Positions 12,024 to 25,100 of a DNA stretch of 64,000 bases are shown here, in pieces. How positions within the stretch are numbered: the stretch's first letter is position 1; each line of letters opens with the position of its first letter. The notes under the pieces were generated by a model that worked only from the letters and a program-made list of their open reading frames with translations, had not been told where the DNA came from and did not search any database. Both the position numbers and the translations under genes were made by a program. This DNA comes from Chondrilla cf. caribensis (lineage: Eukaryota; Porifera; Demospongiae; Chondrillida; Chondrillidae). The DNA is taken from assembly GCA_964020155.1 (NCBI GenBank), contig OZ026563.1:2539940-2603939 (forward strand), in the 5' to 3' direction.

Positions 12024-12526
12024 ATGTGAAGAAGCTCATGTAGCCAATGATCAACTTGAAGTGCATGTTGTTATGTATATAATAATGTTACAGATGTGAT
12101 TGGTTGCAAATTAAATTAATGAAAAGTATAATATTATTGTACCACTGTGAAGCTTTAATATGTATAATATTATATAGTCATGAGCTCTGTAAATACAAGT
12201 ATACATCCGTATTTGTATTATAGATTAGGTGCATATATATAATAATATAATTATGTATGTAATACATAATAATATATTGTATTAGTCATATGTGCCATGC
12301 ATATACATGCTTGCAGCATGCATTATATTATAACTGTATCATGACGTATTTTAATACAAATTGCAGGTCAATCATTTATAATTATTACGTTATAAGTATT
12401 ATTTAATGGTATGTTGTACATCTATTAGAATAATATCGTGATATATTTAAATGCATATGTTTGAAGAAAAATGTTAATGCTATGGTGAGATTAATATTAT
12501 AATACTACCACCTATCTAAGACCTAA
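12024..12526. other. Intergenic AT-rich region between convergent AP4M1 and the giant gene
   Basis: About 500 bp of very AT-rich sequence lie between the AP4M1 stop and the stop of the minus-strand giant gene. It must contain both 3' untranslated regions. An ATTAAA near 12111 could serve as the AP4M1 polyadenylation signal. No gene is seen. Confidence 0.55.
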
Positions 12527-13149
12527 TTAACTTTCAAATGTTATCAAGTATTCAGGGTATGCCAGATCATTCTCGTAGGCGATGTAAATCTTGGATCCTC
12601 CTGAGATGGCATTGACTGTGTTGTACCTTCGCCTTACCTGACCAGGTTGTAGTGCCACACTAGATTCACGTTCTGGAGGAACAGCATACTTCACTGATTG
12701 CTGACCACAGCACTTTGAAGCTCCCGGTAGGACCCTGGCCACCAGTATCTGCAATTGACGATTCCCTTTGTTGTGGGAATAATGTAAGGAGTAGCTAGCA
12801 TTAAAAGCAAAGTAGTTGCCAAACCCCCACAGGCCATCTCTGCTAAACCTTGTGTCGAATCCGGTTTCAAATCCATATATCATCTCAGGTGGGGTCTGCC
12901 GAGTACCATGGAACAGGGACAATTCCTCGATCTGCCCAAGACCAGGGTCTCTCTGAAGGGCTTCCTTACGTTTTGTGTACTTGTCCCAAAGTTCCACATT
13001 CTGAATCCTCTCAATGCAATGGATCCTTCTATGAGGAAGTGTTTCGTGGAAGCGATTAGCAATTCTTGTATATTCAGAGGAGCCTTTCAAGACTACAAAG
13101 AGCTCATGATCTTTGTTATCTGGTAGTGGCTGCCAGGTGGAGGGGAATT
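12527..13149 (-). other. Terminal exon encoding the PARP catalytic (mono-ART-like) domain
   Basis: After splicing (ACA-G|AA) the frame reads TEFPSTWQPLPDNKDHELFV and continues for 206 residues to a stop. The PARP signature residues are in order: nicotinamide-binding His in LFHGTRQ (about 9418), Tyr in GFGNYFAFNASYS (about 9450), and YPEYLITF at the end. The position of the PARP1 catalytic glutamate is occupied by Ile in SKIYIAY (about 9525), the H-Y-I arrangement of PARP10-type mono-ADP-ribosyltransferases. An EYTRIANRF...IERIQNVELWDKY segment upstream is also typical of PARP7-15. It could in principle be a separate gene, but the splice donor at 13247-13246, the acceptor at 13151-13150 and the exact frame argue for one transcript. 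Confidence 0.88.
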
Positions 13150-16100
13150 CTGCAGAAAACAAAGAAGTATATTGTAATTAAACAATAATAAAAATTATTA
13201 TTGAGAAATATTCAACTAAATGCAATGTGTAATGTTTTTAATCATACCTGTATCATTATTGGGTATGACCATCCTGTCCAGTTCACCCGAAGGGAAAAGA
13301 TCTGCAAACTTCTCAAACCTAGCTACAATTGTCAGGAACCTGATGGCAGCAGACGAAACCTCTCTCGCAGTAGTTTTAGAATGTGTCAGCATGGGAGGGG
13401 CTGGGGGGAGGTTACAGTCGGGGAAACGACAGCAGTTTCCATGACGACTCACAAAAAACACGTGACTCTGTGTAGATGTTTCCTTTATGGGCTGAGGACA
13501 ATCAGGGTGTACCTTTAGCCGCTCACAAAGATCAACAATGTGGTGTGAAGATGCTAACTCCTGCTTCAGACCACAATAGCCAAGATAAACAGCCTTCAAG
13601 GCTTTCTCCACAACTTCATGTGCATAGAAACAAACAGCTTCTGGATAATTGCAGTTGATTTCCTCTTGGTCCTTATTCTCATGTCCAGGCATCAGATACT
13701 TGGCAAGCTCCAAATCTCGGCAAGCCTGTTGCAGCCACATCACTGCATCAGAAATGGATGTTGTTGGTTCTGATTCTGCATTCTCCCATTCCTCCCCAGA
13801 CTGATGTGCTGGCAATGGAGCAGTACTTTGAGGAGGGCGGCTGGACACTACATTTACTCCTGATGGTCTCAATCCTGCTACTGTCCGTGGTGTGGACCAG
13901 TAGCTCGAACACTGCAATCCTTGATTATTCCGTGGTGTTGTCCACGAACTGTACGAAGTGTACCTGAAGGCTCCATCACCTCCAGTAGGGACATTAGACA
14001 CAATTGGTTGCGGGCCACCTTCAGTAGTTGACACACGAACAGTTGGCTGTGGTGGAGTTGGCTGGTTTCTACCCAACATAGAATCTGCTTTCCTAACAAG
14101 ATTCCTAAGAAACTCCTTGTTGTCTTCATTACCTTGATCCAACTGGCACCTTGTTAAGACGCAATGTAAAAACTTGTCAATGAGCGAGGCCATGTCCTCA
14201 GCAGATTTCCTTTCGATAACACACCAGTAGTGAAGCTGAAACAGCAGTCGTTCAATAGCAAAATACTTGCACACGTTGTCTGATAATGAGCCCAGCACAT
14301 CCTTCACATATTGCTCTAAGTTCTTGCCATCCATAGGCAGTTTCAATAGTACAACCTTTTCATCACTGGCATTGCTGGAAGAGTCCACTGAAATGGAACC
14401 CGTAAGTCGAGAACGTATCACTTTCCTCTGTCCGGCAGTGATGTACTTACAGATGAGGAGACAACTAACGCTCTCTTTGATATCTTGACCTGTTGTGACG
14501 AGCTTCAACTTTGGGGGCATAGGGGGCAACTGAGAACGAGACTCTTCAGAAATTTGAGGGATATCTACAACCATGGCTACCTTGACTATGCCATCAGAGT
14601 CACAGTACTTCACATGCTCATTTTTCCTGAAGTTACACAGAACGAGCAGCTCAAAGTCATCATTGATTACAACATTGCGTTCACCAAGAATTCCAGCATT
14701 TTGTGGGGATTCAGGCTTGTAGCGAGCAATGTGTAATCGATCTAATGCTGCTTCTATTTTGGATGGATTGGCTACCTGCTTCATGATGGCTCGCAGATGC
14801 GATGAATCTGATATAAAGCTATCGATAACTTTCTTATATAACTGAAGCGTAATCTCCTCTTGCACTTGGGGATCCTCTGCACCACCATTGCCATGGAAAC
14901 AGACATACAGACTGTTTGATGTATCATCCACTAAAGCAACTTCTTTGGTTCCTGGGAAACTGTTTCCCTTGTATGAGAGCTTGGTTTCAATGTTTATGAC
15001 ACAGACTATACGAAGACTCTGAACTTTTCGTACACATTCCCTCTGTTTATCAGTTAAGGGATGCTTGTCACTCATTATTCTGAGTAGACCAGTACCAAAC
15101 TCTTCGGAATGTAGGAGTTTCTCAAGCGATACCACGTCTTCACAAGCATGTGGGAGATTATTCTGTTCAGCATACAACTCTTTGTCACAGCGATTATACC
15201 TATCTTCCAACAGAACTACATCAGGTTTCTCCGTGACCAAATCACGGAGGGACTGAACCTTCAGGCATGGTGGTAAGGTAGTTGACAGGGGTGGGAGGAT
15301 AAACTTCAGGTGACTCTCTTTCGGAATAGTATCTCTCAACCACTTGTCATCACACAGTACCAGGTCTGTGGATGGTAGCATCTCTCCGTTATCACATGGG
15401 AGGTAGATCACACCATCATGTGCCAAAACAGTCTCCACATAGTCAGTAGCATCACAGTTCTTACTCTGAAGCAAAGCAAGAAAGTCATGGTAGCCCTCAT
15501 TGACAGCTTGTTCCATGTTGCGATTCTTATAGAACACCTCATTATTTTGACACAGCTTTTCTTTAATGTCGTTAAAGAAGGAAACAAAATGGGCAGCAGA
15601 TAATGTTCGCTCAATACCAACTGATTCTCTGAAGTACTTGATGTGGGGGTCGTTAAGATAATCAGGAATTGGGATGATGTCCTGGCTGTAGGCACGGTTC
15701 TCATGTGCAACACGTTCTACCAGTTTACAGCCTTGAACTATCTGGAAACTGTCCCCTGAATCAGATGGCACAAATATACAGGGTGCTTTCTTCAACTCTG
15801 CTACTTGAGGACTGTCCTTCTTCAGTGGATTATTAGAGAGATATACATAGTGGGCTTTGAATACTTTTTGAAAGCATTCAATTGAGGCTGTGTTATCTCT
15901 ATCAAAGGATAAATTACATGTGCCCACTAAATCAGTGAGTTTGAGGAGGTTTCTAGCCACTATCTCTGGGCTTATTGAGGTAGCGCCAAGTACTGATGAG
16001 AGATAATTGCGTCTTTCTTCACTCAGCTGAGTTGTCATCACAAGTGAGTCATTGATGACTGGATGACATAGGCATACGAGACTGGAATCACGAGTAGGGC

Positions 16101-19100
16101 ACAAAATAGAACCTTTGAAGCAAACCAGTTCATTGGCTTGTGGAAGAGTGCAAATTGCCATTGTACATTGTAAGGCATTACGGAGGTCAGCAGGGTAGTG
16201 AGAGGGAAGAAAACAAATCATCTTAATGTTTGCAAAAAGCTCCAGCAAATTCCTCCACTTTTCTGGTTCTGCATTTCGACCAGAAGCCTCTCTGACTCTC
16301 CTTTTGACATCATGTACGAGGGCTTTGGTACGCATGTCATTTGCAGAGCACTCTTGTGATACTATTTCAGCAAAGCTCACAATTGTGTTCATATCAGCTT
16401 CAACAATCAGGCCTAGTTTTCTTAATATAAGAAGTACATCTGGTGTATCCCAAGGAGATGGAGGGAATCTCTTTTGTTCCAAAAAGGATTTAAAGAGTAC
16501 CACCTCAGGATCAAACAAAACGGATGGTCTCAAGAATACAGATTGCTGTTCAAAGTGTTCAATGAAATCCCTGGACTTCAGCAACGAAAACAGGTCCTCC
16601 TTATTGTGCATGTTGTCTATGGCCTTCAAGTGATGAATTCTGCTATTGGCAGGTAGATGTTTGAAATGTGGAATGATGATGGACTTGTAAAACGTTTCAC
16701 AGTTGAGGACAGTGATATCAACACTTTGGAAGAATATTTCACATTCTTCATATAACAGAACAATATGCACTCTGTTTTCGAGACACTCCACTCCATACAA
16801 GGTGGTAGGTGACTGCTTAACTGCATACACTGTTTGCTGTATACAGGCATTTGTCCAATTCCCACTGATGGACTGAAATATACGCAACTTTCTCAGTTCC
16901 TTCTGATACTGAGTTAGATGGGTACTGCTTTGAATGAAAAGAATAAATTTCAAAACCTCAGCTTTGTTTGGGGGGACAAATGTCTGATAAAGTTCACCGT
17001 GTTTCCTCAATGTCTCCACTAAAGCCAAAAGAACACTGTCAGGATTACTGCCATCACCCAAACTTGATCCCAAATGTGATGCCAAGGTTTCCACTGTTTG
17101 CTCTTCAGAAAAAATCAAAGAGAAATCTACAATGGGTATTTTCAATGCTGAAAGCACAGCATCGTGCTGACCATAATTATTCAGTACAAATGGCAAATGC
17201 AGGAGGGGTACTAAGGTCCCTTGGGAGGTAGGAAGAACAGCTAGATGGTTGAACACTTTCTTAACTTGTTCATTCTTGCAGTGTGTGAGAATGAATCTCC
17301 AGAGTAAATGCAAACACTTCCGTATCTTCCTGTTGAAGACAACTTCTTCATCACGTACTATGCAGCTCTTGATATGACCAGCAACAAACTCAGGGGAGAC
17401 ATCGACCACTAGTCCAAGGGAGTGTAAGCGATCAATACAAAGACTGTGATGAACAAATGCATTCCCAACATGTGACACATCAAGAAGTTCGATATATTCA
17501 AGAGTAAATAGGGGGTTGTCCAACTGTATTCTCTTGAATGATCCAGACTTCGTCAGCATTAGAGGGAGGCCATTCACTTCATGGATATTACTCTTGGTCA
17601 GATCTTTAATAACAAACTTCAGCAGCTCTGCTATGTTAGGAATAATATATTCCCAGTAATCGTTGTAAGAACAAGCGATGGTTCCGAGGGCAGCCCTAAC
17701 TAGGGCTGGTGTCACCCTACCTTGGTAGGATGGCACAAGCTTTGTAACAGTATCCCGAAGCTCATCCGGTGCTAATGTAAGCTGTACCCCAATGGAAGGC
17801 AAAACATCAACCAGGGCAGGATTGTTATGACAAAACCAGCCTTTGTTCTCATGCTCATCTTCATCTGTCAAGGAAAGCCAGTGTCTTGGTTTCTCACTGT
17901 TAGATAACAGTATTGCAGCTTTGTCTTTGATCAGGAACTGGTATGCAGCTTTTGGCAGTTCTTTCAAAAAATTCAGAGGTGGTTCGTAGTCTGCTAGTAG
18001 GAACAGATTGTAGAACCATTGTACATGTGAGTCTTTGCCTGATGCTTCCACCACACACCGAGCGTGGTCTAGCAAAGACACATAGGCTCTTGAGACAATG
18101 TCAACTATCAAGGATTGGTTCCAACTGTTATCATCGATGTACTGTCTAGAGGGATCAATGGAGAAGTGGCCATGGATGTGAAATGGACTGTTTGTCTCAT
18201 GAGGCAGGGGTAAGGAGCAGAAGAGTTTACCTCGATGGGTACCCCTGGTCACAGGTGCTGCCACACCCACCACAGGTGTCAGATGAGCTTTTTCATAAGT
18301 TTCCCTGAGTATGTCTTTGTTGACATCTGTTCCCCCAAACCTTTTGCTGACCAACCATTTGCAACTGACTGGCTTGGCTAATGATGATTCTCTCTTTTCA
18401 ATGTCAACATCAAAGACTTCTTGAACTACCTTGGTAGATTCCCCTTTCTTCTCTTTTATTTCAGCTAGGGCCTCATTGTAGAGTTCAGTAAACTTCCTTT
18501 GCTTGGAGTAATCTGTACTGTTCGAAGCCAATACGGTCCATGACTGACCAATTATACCATCTTTCTCAATTTCAACAAATGATATTCTCTTCAGGTGATT
18601 GAGAAAAAGTAACATGCTTACAGTGTGTTCTTTGAATGTGGCTGATAAGCCTGTTAGTTTTTCCACAGTCATTTTCTCCCCAAACGTCAAATCCATTGTG
18701 TATTCACTGGCTCGATGTCTAGTGAGGGGCAATCTGAACACAACATATCCGTTACGGTGATCCTCAAAACCAGTAGGAATAGCTTTCCTCAGGGCAATCA
18801 TCTTGTCTTGCAGAAAAGGCTCAAACTGGTCAGCAAAAGCATCAAATGCGTGTTTCACTTTATTGAAATTGATTCTCCTTCCTCCCTTATGCTTTCTTCC
18901 TACTTGGCGAGGTAAAAAACCTCTGTTTGGATCAAATACACAAAAATTCTCTGCTTTGTCCTCTTTGCCAAATGACAAAAACATTGGGCAGTCTGTGACG
19001 TGGTAGGCGACATTGAATCCAACACCAAATCTGCCAATTTTGTTGGATACTCCATCTTTGCTACCCTTTCCAAGTTGTGTAATTCCTTTGATGTCTTCAT

Positions 19101-22100
19101 CAGTGAATCTGTGATTGTTGTACACCAGCAAGGAAGGTACTTTTTGGAGCTCTGACCATTTCGTTGCTGCAGCTGTCTGGCCAATGAGTGATTCTGTACC
19201 AAAATTACATCGATGGTCTAAAATGAATGCAATTTCAGTAGCTTTAGCATCATCAGCATTCTGAATAAACTCTTTAAAAATTGTCATATCTCCTTTGTAT
19301 TGCTTCAATAATGAATTGAGACGATTGGTCAATGGCTCGTGTTGCTCAAATTCATCATCTGAATCAAAGTCATCCTCATTCAACAGCTCAAGAACATATG
19401 AGAGGACATCCACAACACCCAGCTTTGAGGCTTCTGATTTTGGTATTGATGCATGTAAGTACATTGTGCCTAGAGGACAAACGGCTACAAGTTTCTTCTG
19501 TGTTGAAGTCTTCTTACGATCATCCCATTCTTTACAGACTAACTTCTCTGCTGGGCGCATCACCCTATTTCCGTCTGGCAGGTAATAGGAACCAGACCTG
19601 CTGACTTCTTCTGATTCAGCATAATTCAATGTGCTTGGTGACTTGGCTAAAACACTGACAAGTTCGCGTATGAAAGAAATTAGTTCCTCTTCAACAGGTG
19701 ATTCAGTGTAGTCCTCTGCTATTTGCTTCAAAATTGCCTTTGCTTTACTTGCTGTAACAGAAAATTCAACACCTGCTTTGGTCAGCAAGGTTCTGCAATC
19801 TAGCTTAGCAACAGCTAGGTACGGATAGTAATGAAAATGACATGATCGCACACACTGTGATGGCTTGTGAAATCTTTCATTCACCCAGATGAAAGGCTGA
19901 TTTTTCAAGGGCTCTATAGCATCCTCTGCTAATGATTCCCCTTCATCGCAATTGAAGACATACTCCATGTGAGAATAAATTCTGTTCATGTGCTTATTCA
20001 AGAAATATTTGTCATCTTTAGTGATGCTTTCATTCTTTCCAGAGTCAGCTGCCCATTTAACAATGGTTAAGAGATGGCCCTGCACTTCAGTTATGGATGG
20101 CGTATACTTCATATGTTGGGAAAATAAACCCAAACACTTGTCTGCAATCACTTTTCTCTCTGGAATCATCCCAAAACTAAACACCAAACGCATGTGCTTT
20201 GGCTGATACACTTCACTAGGTTTAGCAACTACATTTTTGGTGTTATGCCATGGCAGTGTGAGGTGATTTGGTCTCAAGAACAATGGGAAAAAGGGTATTT
20301 GAGCCAATTCCTTGATAAGTTGACCGTTCTCCTCCATCTTGTTGGAGTGTTCTGATACCAAGTAATCAGAAAATACAGAGCAATATTTGAAAACGTCATC
20401 CTCAGATACCTTACTAGCACGGTGTGCTCTGTCAATCACATCCTGTGTTCTGAGGTGTTTATCACACATTCCTAGCTTCAACAATGTGGACTTGACTACG
20501 GCATTATCCAAAAATTCTGTTAATGGGAACCGTCCTTCTTCCACCGTGAAAAGAGAAGAAAATATTTCATTTGGAAGAACCAGATCTTGAGGAATTGACA
20601 GTTGCCCATCAGGCTCACAAGGGATACATTCTTGGGCTTGTAGTGGTCGCTTTAGCCATGGAAGACCGTCATTGGATCTATCAGATGTGCAAATGTCATT
20701 TAAAGTATCGTAATGCTCCAGAAGGAACAGCATTTGTCTGATGCGGAGTTCGTCTTCAATTTCAGTGAGATTTGGTAGCAGTACATCAATAACATACTCC
20801 ACTACAGTCACTATTGATGTTGTGAAACTTTTCTGCAAGGATTCTTCCAAAACCTGAAGAAGTGGAGTTGGAATGACAGCCATTTTGTAGTTACATTGAA
20901 CTAGTACATCCAGGATGTCTTTCTGAGCTTCACCAAACACACGAACATTATGAGTAAAAGTCCTTTCCAAAGTTTTCACCTCTTTCAGAGGTAGCCATTT
21001 TCCACCACCACACATGGACCAAACAATGGGATTGTCATAGGCAAGGGCCATGCGTGGGAAAACAGTTCCAAGTTCTTCACTAAGAGGGTGAGTGGCTTTC
21101 CCTAAAGGCCAAATACTATAGTACTCTTGCAACGTGTTGTCAACAACATCACTGTCCAATGAAGAAGAGATGACGGTAGTGAGTTTATGGATGAGCTCAA
21201 GAACTGCTCGTGGTGCAACCTCACGGATAAGCAATCGATTCCAAGATTTATCAGATGTGCTTGTCAATGATTTCTCTTCAAGATCTTCCAGGTGCCTACG
21301 ATCTTTTGACACTATGAACTGACCATTAATTAAAAATTTCTGATCAATGGTGATGGGGAGAGGGAGAAAGCAAAAAACACGGCCTTGCTCCAAAGGTTTT
21401 GGTATATATTTATTATCGTTAGTAATTCCAATTTGAGTTGCTACCTCAATCTTTGGATTTAACTGCTTGCAATGTGGTGAGCTGTGTATGTGACAATCTT
21501 GCAATGCTTCAGCCGAGCTCACTAGCCAACTTGATGATGACTTCTCATCTTCTTCGTTGTATAAAGCCAATTCAATGGATACTTGCTTTGATTCAGTACA
21601 AAAAGTACCATCTGATTGTTCATTTACGTCTATGTCATTTCTTGTTACTTCCATTACAAGATGACTGTCCAAGCAGTTGGCATCTGTGTTGATGTAAAGT
21701 TCAACTTTCCTCAGATTGTGGAGGAACAGCAAGATTTGGTCAGCATATTTGAAGAGGGAATCTACCAATTTTGTGATAGAGTCTTGACAACAGAAAGGCT
21801 CGTCACATATTTCACTCCTTCCTGCCATTGCTTCAGATCGAAATGGGAGTCTGAAAAGTGTTCCTGGATATTCCTTGTTTATGTCGCAGTCAAACACACC
21901 TTGGTACACTGCGATTTGGTCACGATAGTACTCATCAATATCTTTTGCCTGCTTCACAAAATTAAATTCTAATCCTGGTTGATCATTGGCTATCAGATGT
22001 CCAAGATTTGTGGTGTGAGGATCAAATAATACCAGTGTACTGCGACTAACAAAGCTTGGTAGATCGGTAATTCTGTACACTGTGCAGAATCCAAGACCAA

Positions 22101-25100
22101 AACGACCAATCTTCATTGGATTGTCTTTCTTTGTGGCTCCTCCTAGTTCACAGATGTTCTTGAAGTCTTCATCTGTGAATACCCTGTTGTTGTAGGCATA
22201 CAGTGCTGGTCCTTGCCAGTGTCTCATTTCATCTGTGAAGAGGTTCTCTGTGGGATGTTGTCTCCAGTCAATCAAGAACTTCACTTCTGTAGCACCAGCA
22301 TCGTCGGCATTCTGGATTAGCTCCTTGAACACATCGATGTTATCTTTGTAGTCTTCAATAATTCCTTTTAAACGTCTGGTTAATGACTCATGCTGACCTG
22401 TTGCTCTAGCTTCAATTTTCAGTTTTTTTGGTTGAGCAATTTTACTTGAAAGAGGTAAAACTCCAAAGTATTTGGCAAGAGACTCTATTACTTTTTCATG
22501 GGTAAAGAGAAACCGATTTTTTAAATCTTCTTTCTTTGTGCTCCATTGTCTATCGTCATAGATACATTTATCAGGAGTAACCAATGTTCCTGATACTGTT
22601 GGAATAAGACCATATTCCCTTGCACTCTTTTCCAGTTTTAGGTATTCCAAAATCTGTATTGCTAAATCAACACTATCTTGCTCCAAATGAGCACTTGTGG
22701 ACATTTCCTTCAAAACTGTTATACAGTCGTTAACAGTAAATCTTTGGCTAACTCCAAGCTTCTTCCAGAGATCTCGATATTTGGTCAGACATTGTATATC
22801 TGTGGACGTTTTACGATAAGGACTGAGAGATTTCAAACTGGGCGGTGAGGAAATGGCTACCTTGCTGGAATCTACAAAGACTCCATCATCATTGTCCCAA
22901 ATAAAGGGTTCATCCAACATAATACTGAAAAACAAGTCCTTTGTCACTTCATTCTCCAAGAATTCGTAAATTTCCATAACAATCTTCTCTACATTCCTAG
23001 GATCTAACTTCCTTCCCCTACTGTCTCCACTGTTGGTATATATTACAATGTTCTTAAGGTGTCTTACCACATCACCAACAGACGGTGTGGTCTTGAAATT
23101 AAACAGGTCACGACTATAGGCAACCAATGCTGGGTTTGGATCGAGAATGACAGAATGTGTGAAAACAAGCTGGGCATGTTTTGGCAGGTACATTTCTGAT
23201 GGAGCTGCTAATGCACAAAGCTGTTCCACACCAAATTCTACAGACAAAATGGGAAGAAATGGTACAGTGTTCAATCTTCTGCAGGCACTGGTGATCTGTC
23301 TATTAGGACAGGAAGATAAATATTTTACAATTTTCAAAGATCTCTGACTTTGGGTTTCCCCCTGTGGTAGACTACTGACACTTTCCGCCCGTTCAACAAT
23401 GTCATCTTCCTCTAGCTGGTCCTTTTTCATACCAAATTGAAGTAAAGTTGTTAAGACTACCTCATCCTGATAGGCCTCAGTGGGGAACCGGCCATCCTCA
23501 ATACTATACAACTGAGCTGCAGGACTATCAGGCTTCACAAGATGTGAAGGGGGTACAAGTTTACTGTTTGGTTGAGTAGGAATACAGTGAACAGAGCCGC
23601 ATGCATCCTTCAACCACTCTTCAGAGGTATCTTCAAGTTGTTGATATTTGGATAGGACGAACAGCATGTGTTTGTCTCTGACTGATTCTTCGTGACAAGT
23701 AAAGTTGTGGAAGAAGTGTTTTTCACAATACGTTCTAAAATCAATCATTTGTGAACGTTGAACACATTTCTTAGCAATTCTCTGAGGCAAGGTAGCAAGA
23801 GGAATGCCATCACTTATCATTACCTCTTTACAAAGGGAGATCATTTCAGAGTCAAATGTATTTGTACGATAGTTTTGTTGGAAATTTTCCATGAAAACAT
23901 CAGCCATGGCCTTCAGCTCTCCAGTATCAGTAACTATGAGTTCTTCCTTGGAACGATGAAGGTACTTCACAAAGGCTTCCTCAAGTACTGCAAGAACTGG
24001 GTCTGGGGCAGTGAGGCTTGCGTCATCACACAACGGCCACATGTCATAGTATGATTGAAGAGTTTGTTGCTTGTCTCGGGCTTCATGAACAATTCTGTAC
24101 CCCTTACATAGGTATGACAGAAGTTCAATGAATGCAAGAAGAACAGCATCTTCAATCAGCAGTTTGTTCCAACTTCTTTCAGCAGTGTTTTCCATTAGGT
24201 CCTTCATGTGACGTCTCTCCTTGGTCACTTCAAATGTTCCATTCACCAGACACTTTAGTTCCGTGTTAATAGGAAGAGGAAGAAAGCAAAACAGCTGTCC
24301 TTTAATGGGACACGGGATCAACATTGAACTGTGTTTTTTGACGGGGACAGCTATTTCAGCAAAGGGAATAAAACCTTCTCCTTGACTCTGAGTTAGTTTT
24401 AGACTTTCAGCACATCCCAATGCAGACGATACTATCCACTCTGTGCTGGAAGTATTCCCTTCAAAACTAGACTGCATTGTAAATTGTGAGCAATACCGGT
24501 TGGGTAGTGAAGTGGCCTTGAATTCCTTGATGAGGTTAAGAGGTGATGTAACTTCATTTCTCGTGATATCCCCAAAGAGAACAGTATCACACACTGATGC
24601 TGATTTGCTTAATGTATACAGTTGAACGTGTGCAACATTTTTCAAAAAGACCAGAATTGTGCTTGAAGCTTGACGGAAGGTTTCCAGTAGCTTATCAACT
24701 TGTGATTCTTCAAAGACAATGTGTGATATCTCACTTTTTTGCGCTGTTGCAACATTCCGGAATGGAAATCGAAACAAGGTGCCATTGTACTCTTCCGCTG
24801 TCAAACAACTACAACCGAACACTCCTTCATATGGTTCCACTTGACCTCGAAGGAAGTCATTGAGGTCAGATGTCTCTGACACAAAATCCACAAAAAGACC
24901 TGGACTGTCACCTTCCATTGCATCTTTAATGTAACGTTTGTGAGGGTCAAAGATGGTGAGTTGGCGTCTGCTAACAAAACTGGGAACGTCAGTTAAATGA
25001 TATGTGGCACAGAATCCGAGACCGAAACGACCAATTGTCATCGGGTTGTCTTTCTTTGTGGCTCCTCCTAGTTCACAGATGTTCTTGAAGTCTTCATCTG

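Noticed and set aside
12527..13162. PARP exon as an independent gene starting at the ATG near 13162
   Set aside because: That ATG lies within the intron just before a good acceptor, no promoter space exists, and the splice from the HEPN exon is in frame. It is still possible that an alternative promoter makes a short PARP isoform.
13248..15300. DnaJ domain upstream of HEPN, as in human sacsin
   Set aside because: I looked for an HPD motif in a J-domain-like helix pair and found none; a ubiquitin-like domain at the N-terminus is likewise absent.
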